Assembly (NCBI GenBank): GCA_005801485.1
Contig: SYDM01000098.1
Location: 1 to 5,517, forward strand
DNA from: Rickettsiales bacterium
Lineage (GTDB): Bacteria; Pseudomonadota; Alphaproteobacteria; Pelagibacterales; Pelagibacteraceae
Direction: 5' to 3'
DNA: 5,517 bases
Part shown: piece after piece, positions 1 to 5,517 of the stretch
Layout of the letters: each line of letters starts with the position of its first letter
Numbering within the stretch: position 1 is the first letter of the stretch
Program-made: the position numbers and the translations under genes
The notes under the pieces: generated by a model
The model's database searches: none
Seen by the model: only the letters and a program-made list of their open reading frames with translations
What the model was told of the DNA's origin: nothing

Positions 1-1625
1 AATTTACTTTCAAAATAATTAATTTCCTTATTTAAAATTTTATTTATATAAATCTTAACTTTTTCAGGAACATGAACGTCTATACTCTTTACTTTATCTG
101 TAAATGATAGCATTTCTGATTTTTTTATTATTTTTAAAGCAAAAGATTCTAAAGATAAATTTGTTTCCCATTTAACTGAACTTTCTCTAAGTCTTTGTCT
201 GGTCATTTCCAACAATCCAAAAGTACTAATCTTACCAACCTGGATTCTTGCTCTATCGTTCCTAACAATTTCTCTTATTTTTTTTTCTACTAATCTTTTG
301 TTAAAGAAATTCATCATATCGATAAAATCTATGACAATTAAACCAGACAAATCTCTAATTTTAATTTGTTTTGCTATTTCTTCTGCAGCTTCTAAATTAG
401 TATTCAAAGCAGTTTTTTCAACATTAGAGGCTTTAATTGATTGTCCAGAGTTAATATCTATAGCAACTAAAGCCTCAGTCGGGTTAATTACTAAATAACC
501 GCCAGATTTTAATTTAACTACTGGATCAAAAATATTATTAAGTTCTTTTTCAATTCCAGCCTCATGAAATAATGGAATTTTACTTTTATGTTTTTTTAAA
601 AATTTCGCACTTTTTGGCATTAATTCTTTAATAAATGATTTAGTTTTTTGATAGCAGTCATTACCATCTACATAAATATTTAATGTATCGTTATCATATA
701 TATCTCTTAGAGCTCTTTTTATAATATCTCCTTCTTCATAAATTAATGATGGCGCATTAGAGTCCAAAGTTTTACTTTGGATTTGATCCCATGTTTTTAA
801 AGTATTTTTGAAATCTTTTTCAATTTCATTCTTAGTTTTATTAGCTCCTGCAGTTCTAACAATAACCCCTATACTTTTAGGTATCTCAATTTCATTTAGA
901 ATATTTCTTATTTTTGTTCTATCAGCAGAATTAAAAATTTTTCTGGATATACCACCACCTTTGGCTGTATTAGGCATTAAGACCACATATTTTCCAGCTA
1001 AAGATATAAAAGTAGTTAACGCAGAACCTTTATTTCCTCTTTCCTCTTTAATTACTTGAATTAAAATTACTTGACCTGGCTTTATAACTTCCTGAATTCT
1101 ATATCTTTTAACACCATATGAATTTCTTAATTTTTCTCTTACATTACTTTTTTTCTCTATTTCAGCTGGAGCATCATCTTCATTTTTATAAATTATTGAC
1201 TCAGAGTTCTCCTCTTTGACAATTGCAGGATTTTCTTCACTATTTTCTAAATCCTTATTATTTCCATTTACCGATTCATCATCTGTGTTAATTCCATTAT
1301 TTAAATCATTTAAGTTTTCATTTTTTAAATCTTCCCTTATTTTTTCTTCTACTTCTTGAAGTCTTTCCTTATCCTCAGTTGGAATTTGATAATAATCTGA
1401 CTGAATGTCATTAAATGCAAGAAATCCATGTTTAACTCTGCCAAAATTAATGAAAGCCGCCTGCAAGGAGGGCTCAACTCTACTTACAGTACCTAAATAA
1501 ATATTGCTTTTGAAATTTAGTTTATTTTTGTTTTCGTACTCGTATGCTTCAATTCCATTTTCTGATCTGAGAACAATTCTAGTTTCTTCTGGATGCGAGG
1601 CATCGATATATAAATTTTTTTCCAT
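1..1625 (-). CDS. rne: Ribonuclease E/G, N-terminal catalytic part (partial, runs off left edge)
   Basis: Endoribonuclease that cuts single-stranded AU-rich RNA in mRNA decay and rRNA/tRNA processing; in proteobacteria it usually also scaffolds a degradosome. The frame is open for 541 codons from the ATG at 1625-1623 to the window edge, so the C-terminus is missing. The start MEKNLYIDASHPEETRIVL is typical of alphaproteobacterial homologues. The S1 domain (about 40-210) keeps the RNA-contacting aromatics F58 and F68 (E. coli F57/F67) but is split by an acidic insertion (about 84-172). The 5'-sensor residues R257, T258 and R460 match E. coli R169, T170 and R373. The catalytic metal ligands are present: D390 and N392 in AIDINS, and D433 in VIDFIDM (E. 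coli D303, N305, D346). The zinc-link cysteines expected after RQRL (476-479) are absent. The gene is divergent from the PBP1A operon. Family identity is near certain. The E versus G name rests on the insertion and context; the C-terminal scaffold that would decide it is not visible. Confidence 0.96.
   Translation of the reverse strand, partial: MEKNLYIDASHPEETRIVLRSENGIEAYEYENKNKLNFKSNIYLGTVSRVEPSLQAAFINFGRVKHGFLAFNDIQSDYYQIPTEDKERLQEVEEKIREDLKNENLNDLNNGINTDDESVNGNNKDLENSEENPAIVKEENSESIIYKNEDDAPAEIEKKSNVREKLRNSYGVKRYRIQEVIKPGQVILIQVIKEERGNKGSALTTFISLAGKYVVLMPNTAKGGGISRKIFNSADRTKIRNILNEIEIPKSIGVIVRTAGANKTKNEIEKDFKNTLKTWDQIQSKTLDSNAPSLIYEEGDIIKRALRDIYDNDTLNIYVDGNDCYQKTKSFIKELMPKSAKFLKKHKSKIPLFHEAGIEKELNNIFDPVVKLKSGGYLVINPTEALVAIDINSGQSIKASNVEKTALNTNLEAAEEIAKQIKIRDLSGLIVIDFIDMMNFFNKRLVEKKIREIVRNDRARIQVGKISTFGLLEMTRQRLRESSVKWETNLSLESFALKIIKKSEMLSFTDKVKSIDVHVPEKVKIYINKILNKEINYFESK
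1110..1376 (-). other. Acidic low-complexity insertion in the S1 domain of RNase E
   Basis: Codons about 84-172 of the RNase E frame interrupt the S1 fold between the strand ending HGFLAFNDI and the strand starting YRIQEVI, which are close together in E. coli RNase E. The insertion is rich in Glu, Asp, Asn and Lys, has almost no hydrophobic core and no cysteine, and ends in a more basic stretch (KSNVREKLRNSYGVKRY). Insertions at this point are common in alphaproteobacterial RNase E. I infer a disordered or helical surface loop; its function is not evident from the sequence. Confidence 0.8.
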
Positions 1626-1635
1626 TTCGAATGAA

Positions 1636-1642
1636 TTCCTTT
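1636..1642 (-). promoter_or_regulatory. Ribosome binding site of rne
   Basis: On the minus strand AAAGGAA lies 10 bases upstream of the ATG at 1625. It supports this start over other candidates, together with the alignment of the translated N-terminus to the family. It is the only clear Shine-Dalgarno sequence in front of any of the four genes in the window. Confidence 0.7.
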
Positions 1643-1689
1643 AATGATTAAATTTAAAAATTTTTGTTTAAGATTTTCCATAATGATCT

Positions 1690-1719
1690 TATATAAAACT
1701 TTTTGAGTTTATTCATCAA
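1690..1719 (-). promoter_or_regulatory. Candidate sigma-70 promoter for rne
   Basis: On the minus strand a TTGATG (-35-like, 1719-1714) is followed after 17 bases by TTATAT, or after 18 bases by TATATA (-10-like, ending at 1691 or 1690). This would give a 5' leader of roughly 60 bases before the rne start. The match is partial, and AT-rich DNA produces such matches by chance, so this is a suggestion only. No equally well-spaced promoter was found for the plus-strand PBP1A operon in the same 156-base intergenic region, although one must start there or be too divergent to recognise. Confidence 0.35.
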
Positions 1720-1765
1720 CAATAGAAGTCTAAAAATGCGCCTTAAGATAGCCAAAATTTAAGCT

Positions 1766-1776
1766 TTATCTGATAA
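1766..1776. repeat. Short palindrome just upstream of the PBP1A start
   Basis: TTATC-T-GATAA is an 11-base inverted repeat with one central base, ending 5 bases before the PBP1A ATG. It is too tight to fold as an RNA hairpin, so if it means anything it would be a protein-binding site overlapping the translation start region. In AT-rich DNA this size of palindrome occurs by chance, and no second copy was seen nearby. Confidence 0.2.
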
Positions 1777-1781
1777 GAATC

Positions 1782-4130
1782 ATGTTTAGTCATTTTAACA
1801 TCTTTGTAAAATCGGCAATTATTTCTTTTTTATTTATATTATTTATATTTTTTTCTGGTTTTTTGTATTTATCTTCAGGATTACCTGATTATAAAAAATT
1901 AGAAACTTATGAACCGCCAGTTTCAAGCAGAGTATATGCAAATAACGGGGATTTGATCGCAGAATACGCTGTCGAAAAAAGACTTTTTATTCCTTATGAT
2001 TCAATACCTAAACTCATAGTAAACGCCTTCATTTCAGCTGAAGATAAAAATTTTTTTGATCATTCCGGCATAGACCCACAAGGTATCTTAAGAGCAGTAA
2101 TTAATAATTTTAAGAATATTGTTAATGATAAAAGATTACAAGGCGCATCAACTATAACACAACAAGTTTCAAAAAACTTCTTATTGACGAATGAGGTTTC
2201 TTTAAAAAGAAAAATAAAAGAAGCTATTTTAGCTTTTAGAATAGAAAAAGCATATACCAAAGAAAAAATTTTAGAGCTTTACTTAAACCAAATTTATCTA
2301 GGTAGCGGCACTTACGGAGTGGCCGCGGCAAGCCTAGAATATTTCGACAAATCTGTTAAAGAACTTAATTATTCAGAGGCAGCATTATTGGCTGCTCTAC
2401 CAAAAGCACCAAATAAGTACAATCCATTTAAATCTTATGAAGAAGCAAAATTAAGAAGAAACTTAGTATTACAAAATTTAAATGAAAATAATTTTATTAG
2501 TAATAGTGAATTAGAAAAATATAAGTTAGAAGAAATTAATTTAAAAAAAAGAAAAATAGAACTTCTCGAAGAAGCTAATTATTACACTGAGGAAATTAGA
2601 AAAACAATTAAAGATAAGTATGGATTTGATAAACTTTACGCTGAAGGATTATCTATTAAATCTGCCCTAGATGTTAATTATCAGCTTTATGCATTGAGCG
2701 CTTTGCGTTCAGGAATAGAGGCCTATGACAGAAGACATGGATGGAGAGGTCCAATTTTAAATACAAAAACTAAAAATAATTGGCAGGAAATTTTAAATGA
2801 AAAAAAATTAGACTCTAGTTTAAATTGGAGTTTAGCTGAAATTATAAACGTTAAAGATTCAGAAATAGTTTTTAAAATTTTAAACAAAGAAGAGCAAGGA
2901 ACCATTGCAATTAATAATTTGAAATGGGCGATTAGAAAAACTATTTACGATTCATTTAAAATAAATGACGTAATCTATATAAATAAAGATACAAATCAAA
3001 AGTGGGAGCTAAAACAATATCCAAATGTTAATGGTGCTATTGTAGTTATAGATCCATTTAATGGAAAAATTAAAGCTTTAGCTGGTGGATTTAGTTTTAA
3101 CTCAAGTGAATTTAATAGAGCAACACAAGCTAAAAGGCAGCCAGGTTCTGCTTTCAAGCCTTTTGTCTATGCCGCAGCATTAGAGAATAATTTTTTGCCA
3201 AATTCTATAATACTTGATGCTCCTTTTACGGCCGAACAAGGTGTTGGTTTAAAAAATTGGAAACCAGAAAATTATGGTAAAGAATTTTATGGCCCATCTA
3301 CTTTAAGAAAAGGTATCGAATATTCTAGAAATTTAATGACAGTGAGAATAGCTCAAGATTTAGGATTAAAAAAAATATTAGATTTATCTAATGAATTAGA
3401 TATTTATAATGAAATTCCAGAACTATTATCAGTATCATTAGGTTCAGCTGAGACAACTTTGCTCCAAATTACAAATGCTTACACTATATTTGTTAATGGT
3501 GGAAAAAAAACTAATCCTATTTTTATTGAAAGAATTCAAGATAGAAGAGGTAAAACTATTTATAATTCCGATAAAAGAGAATGTGTCGGATGTGACAAAT
3601 TTTTAGAAACAGAAAACTTAACTCCATACTTAAAAGATAACTACAAACAGGTTATAACCAAAGAAACTTCCTACCAAATTTTATCAATGCTAGAAGGAGC
3701 CGTTCAAAGAGGAACAGGTAAAAACCTAAAGGATTTAAATGTACCTCTTGCTGGAAAGACAGGAACAACTAATGATAATTATGATGCTTGGTTTATAGGG
3801 GCAACATCAAAACTAATAGTTGGAGTCTATATTGGGTTTGACGATCCAAAAACACTAGGTAAGAACGAAACTGGAGCTGTAGCAGCATTACCAATATTTA
3901 AAAATTTTGTTAGGCAAGCTTTATACAAGGATGAATTTAAGCCATTTTCTGTTCCAGAAGAAATATTTTTTGCAGCAATTGATTATAACACTGGAAAAAA
4001 AGAAAATTTTAGCAACGCGGAAGCAATTGTCGAAGCGTTTAAATCAAAGGATGTTGACAGAATGCGAAATAATAATTTAGATAAAAAATTAAATTATGAT
4101 AGTTTGATTAAATTTAGACAGTTTTATTAA
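1782..4130 (+). CDS. mrcA: Bifunctional class A penicillin-binding protein, PBP1A type
   Basis: Inner-membrane enzyme with its catalytic domains in the periplasm: it polymerises lipid II into glycan strands (glycosyltransferase GT51) and crosslinks the peptides (DD-transpeptidase). The 782 residues are normal length for the family. A single N-terminal signal-anchor covers about residues 9-31. The GT51 domain (about 55-230) shows EDKNFFDH with catalytic E87, GASTITQQ (121-128) and the RKIKEA motif with E147. An OB-like linker follows (about 315-410, starting RHGWRGP). The transpeptidase domain has SAFK (nucleophile S456, K459), SRN (S515, N517) and KTGT (K659-T662). Both activities therefore look intact. 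A CVGC pair (601-604) sits between the SxN and KTG motifs. The ATG at 1782 has only a weak AAGAA upstream but gives the expected short cytoplasmic tail. The stop overlaps the prfB start by one base. The symbol is used in the sense of PBP1A (also called ponA). Confidence 0.96.
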   Translation: MFSHFNIFVKSAIISFLFILFIFFSGFLYLSSGLPDYKKLETYEPPVSSRVYANNGDLIAEYAVEKRLFIPYDSIPKLIVNAFISAEDKNFFDHSGIDPQGILRAVINNFKNIVNDKRLQGASTITQQVSKNFLLTNEVSLKRKIKEAILAFRIEKAYTKEKILELYLNQIYLGSGTYGVAAASLEYFDKSVKELNYSEAALLAALPKAPNKYNPFKSYEEAKLRRNLVLQNLNENNFISNSELEKYKLEEINLKKRKIELLEEANYYTEEIRKTIKDKYGFDKLYAEGLSIKSALDVNYQLYALSALRSGIEAYDRRHGWRGPILNTKTKNNWQEILNEKKLDSSLNWSLAEIINVKDSEIVFKILNKEEQGTIAINNLKWAIRKTIYDSFKINDVIYINKDTNQKWELKQYPNVNGAIVVIDPFNGKIKALAGGFSFNSSEFNRATQAKRQPGSAFKPFVYAAALENNFLPNSIILDAPFTAEQGVGLKNWKPENYGKEFYGPSTLRKGIEYSRNLMTVRIAQDLGLKKILDLSNELDIYNEIPELLSVSLGSAETTLLQITNAYTIFVNGGKKTNPIFIERIQDRRGKTIYNSDKRECVGCDKFLETENLTPYLKDNYKQVITKETSYQILSMLEGAVQRGTGKNLKDLNVPLAGKTGTTNDNYDAWFIGATSKLIVGVYIGFDDPKTLGKNETGAVAALPIFKNFVRQALYKDEFKPFSVPEEIFFAAIDYNTGKKENFSNAEAIVEAFKSKDVDRMRNNNLDKKLNYDSLIKFRQFY

Positions 4131-4132
4131 TG
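4128..4132 (+). promoter_or_regulatory. TAATG stop/start overlap, PBP1A to prfB
   Basis: The PBP1A TAA (4128-4130) shares its last A with the prfB ATG (4130-4132). The 20 bases upstream contain no purine-rich Shine-Dalgarno sequence, so ribosomes finishing PBP1A probably reinitiate here. The overlap is read directly; the coupling is inferred. Confidence 0.7.
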
Positions 4133-5219
4133 GAATTTATAGAGACACAAATAGACTTAGCCGAAAAAGCATTGATTAATATTAGGGGGTATCTTTGAAA
4201 CCAATAATATTAAATCAAAATTAGATGATTTAAATTCTATAATTGCAAAAGAAGATTTTTGGAAAGATAATAATAAAGTAAAAAAAACAGTTAAAGAAAA
4301 AAAACATTTTGAAACTATTTTCGATTTGTTTAATAATTCTAAAAAAGATCTTCAAAACCTTAGAGATATTTATAACTTAGCAAAAGAGGAATCTAATGAA
4401 GCAACAATCTCTGATTGTTTAAATAAGATTAAAGAAATAGAAAAAAAAATAAAAAAAACTGAGATTAGCTGTTTTTTATCAGGAGAAAATGACTATCTAG
4501 ATATATATTTAGAAATTCATGCTGGTGCTGGGGGAACCGAAAGTCAAGATTGGGCTGAAATGTTGAGGAAAATGTATTTAAAATGGTTCGATAAAAAATC
4601 ATTTACATCTGAAATTATTAGCGAACATAAAGGCGAAGAAGCTGGAATTAAGTCTTCAACCATAAAAGTAAGTGGAGAATATCTTTATGGACTAATGAAG
4701 AATGAGTCAGGCGTGCATAGATTGGTAAGAATATCTCCTTTTGATAGCGGTTCAAGAAGACACACTAGCTTTGCTAGTGTTTGGGTTTATCCTTCAATAG
4801 ATGATGCAATTGATATTAAAATTGGTGAAAAAGATTTAAGAATTGACACTTATAGATCAAGTGGGGCCGGAGGTCAGCACGTTAACGTTACAGATAGTGC
4901 GGTTAGAATTACTCATTTACCAACCAAGATTGTTGTTCAGTGTCAGAATCAAAGATCACAACATAAAAATAAAGAAACATGTTATAAAATGTTGAAAGCA
5001 AGATTATATGAACATGAATTACAAAAAAGAGAAGAGCAAGAACAAAAAAACGTAAGTGCAAAAACAGATATTGGCTGGGGACATCAGATACGTTCTTATG
5101 TTTTACAACCCTATCAACTTGTAAAAGATTTAAGATCTAAAGTTGAAAGTACAGACCCAGAAGATATTTTAAACGGTAACCTAGATCAGTTTATCGAAGG
5201 ACATTTTTTTAAATCATAA
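4130..5219 (+). CDS. prfB: Peptide chain release factor 2, expressed by programmed +1 frameshift
   Basis: RF2 recognises UAA and UGA in the ribosomal A site and triggers hydrolysis of peptidyl-tRNA. The gene is in two frames: codons 1-22 from ATG 4130 to CTT 4193-4195, then, skipping T4196, GAA 4197 onward to the TAA at 5217-5219. The product is 362 residues (E. coli RF2 has 365). The N-terminal helical domain spans about 1-110. The stop-codon reader SPF is at 202-204, diagnostic of RF2 rather than RF1. The peptidyl-hydrolysis motif GGQ is at 247-249 in RSSGAGGQHVN. The residue matching E. coli position 246 is Ser (243 here), as in most bacteria, not the unusual Thr of K-12. The ATG overlaps the PBP1A stop (TAATG) and lacks a Shine-Dalgarno of its own, suggesting translational coupling. 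Starting the gene at the internal TTG 4326 would lose about 65 residues and the regulation. Confidence 0.96.
4184..4198 (+). promoter_or_regulatory. RF2 autoregulatory +1 frameshift site
   Basis: The site reads AGGGGG-TAT-CTT-TGA: a Shine-Dalgarno-like element three bases before the slippery CTT codon (leader codon 22), then an in-frame TGA (codon 23). This matches the classic prfB element base for base. When RF2 is scarce the ribosome pauses at UGA, the AGGGGG pairs with the 16S anti-Shine-Dalgarno, and the peptidyl-tRNA slips from CUU to UUU to give full-length RF2. When RF2 is plentiful a 22-residue peptide is released. The base after TGA is A, not the usual C. Confidence 0.95.
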
Positions 5220-5221
5220 TG
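5217..5221 (+). promoter_or_regulatory. TAATG stop/start overlap, prfB to the next gene
   Basis: The prfB TAA (5217-5219) shares its final A with the ATG of the following gene (5219-5221). The nearest AGGA-like sequence is about 16 bases upstream, too far for a normal ribosome binding site. This is the second identical overlap in the operon and again suggests reinitiation. Confidence 0.65.
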
Positions 5222-5517
5222 AAAAAAATAATTTTTAGATTTTTTTTAATTATAATAGTATTAGCTATTGGTTCTATTTTTTATCTGTCTGTATTTGGAA
5301 TTAAAACATCTAAATTTAATAGCATAATTATCAGTGAAATTAAAAAAAAAGAACCTAATATTGAGCTTTCATTAGATGAAATAAAAATTAAATTTGATAT
5401 TAAAAAATTTCAGGTTTATCTCTCAACAGTAGAGCCAAAAATTATTTATCAGAATATTAAAATACCAATTAAAGAAATAAATCTTTACACTAAAATAATA
5501 TCAGTTTTAAAATCAAA
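5219..5517 (+). CDS. Membrane-anchored protein of unknown function, N-terminal part (runs off right edge)
   Basis: An open frame of 99 full codons continues to the window edge. It opens with a short basic start (MKKIIFRF) and one strongly hydrophobic segment (about residues 7-27), read as a signal-anchor or uncleaved signal sequence. The rest is hydrophilic, rich in Lys and Ile, with alternating polar and hydrophobic residues (for example IKIKFDIKKFQVYLS, then KIIYQNIKIPIKEINLYTK) that suggest repeated beta-strands. That pattern, an N-terminal anchor followed by periplasmic beta-repeats, resembles the start of AsmA/YhdP/TamB-like (DUF3971-type) envelope proteins thought to help lipid transport to the outer membrane. 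With only the N-terminus visible this is a weak guess. It overlaps prfB by one base on the same strand, so it is very likely part of the same operon. No characteristic motif was recognised. Confidence 0.8.
   Translation, partial: MKKIIFRFFLIIIVLAIGSIFYLSVFGIKTSKFNSIIISEIKKKEPNIELSLDEIKIKFDIKKFQVYLSTVEPKIIYQNIKIPIKEINLYTKIISVLKS

Noticed and set aside
298..498. 66-codon plus-strand ORF
   Set aside because: It lies antisense to the RNase E catalytic core, whose minus-strand frame carries the conserved AIDINS and DFIDM motifs. It is a shadow frame with no recognisable product.
808..1059. 83-codon hydrophobic plus-strand ORF
   Set aside because: It is antisense to the RNase E segment encoding GNKGSALTTFISLAG and IVRTAGA. 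Hydrophobicity here is expected from reversing Lys/Glu/Asn-rich codons.
1517..1681. 54-codon minus-strand ORF starting 56 bases upstream of the rne ATG and overlapping it in another frame
   Set aside because: It has no clear ribosome binding site, no recognisable family, and most of it is simply the shifted reading of the RNase E N-terminus. A regulatory leader role cannot be supported.
1741..1781. Possible riboswitch or structured leader before PBP1A
   Set aside because: Only an 11-base near-palindrome with a one-base centre is visible. No conserved aptamer-like structure or terminator-like stem with a T run was found.
2060..2260. Minus-strand ORF within the PBP1A gene
   Set aside because: It is a shadow of the glycosyltransferase domain, whose plus-strand motifs are well conserved.
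2723..2905. Minus-strand ORF within the PBP1A gene
   Set aside because: It is a shadow of the OB-linker region, with no upstream ribosome binding site or family resemblance.
4196..4198. In-frame TGA early in prfB as a sign of a pseudogene or sequencing error
   Set aside because: AGGGGG, the slippery CTT and the TGA match the known programmed frameshift, and both halves read as a full-length RF2 with SPF and GGQ intact.

Overview
This is a strongly AT-rich, gene-dense window from a bacterium. The protein types and gene order point to an alphaproteobacterium with a streamlined genome, most like the SAR11/Pelagibacterales group. That assignment is inference: it rests on the alpha-style RNase E start with an acidic insertion in its S1 domain, the rne / PBP1A / prfB neighbourhood, AT-rich codon use and one-base gene overlaps. 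There is no 16S or marker phylogeny here to confirm it.

Layout: positions 1-1625 (minus strand) hold the N-terminal 541 codons of ribonuclease E/G (rne); the gene runs off the left edge. Positions 1626-1781 are a short divergent intergenic region with a candidate rne promoter and a clear rne ribosome binding site. To the right, on the plus strand, lies a tightly packed cluster: a full-length class A penicillin-binding protein (PBP1A, mrcA/ponA type, 1782-4130), peptide chain release factor 2 (prfB, 4130-5219) and the first 99 codons of a membrane-anchored protein of unknown function (5219 to the right edge). Each of these overlaps its neighbour by one base (TAATG). No terminator is visible between them, so they look like one translationally coupled operon. 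No intergenic stretch exceeds 300 bases.

prfB is read only through a programmed +1 frameshift. The 22-codon leader frame ends at CTT TGA, preceded by an AGGGGG Shine-Dalgarno-like element at the canonical spacing, and the other 340 residues lie in the +1 frame. Simple ORF finding therefore starts the gene too late, at an internal TTG. Low RF2 slows termination at the leader UGA and so raises RF2 synthesis.

Functionally this is a housekeeping locus: RNA decay and processing (RNase E), peptidoglycan synthesis (PBP1A) and translation termination (RF2). I see no mobile element, CRISPR array, tRNA, rRNA or defence system, and nothing that amounts to an undescribed system. The points most worth a second look are the loss of the zinc-link cysteines from RNase E, the A after the leader UGA of prfB, and the Shine-Dalgarno-less overlapping starts in the operon.
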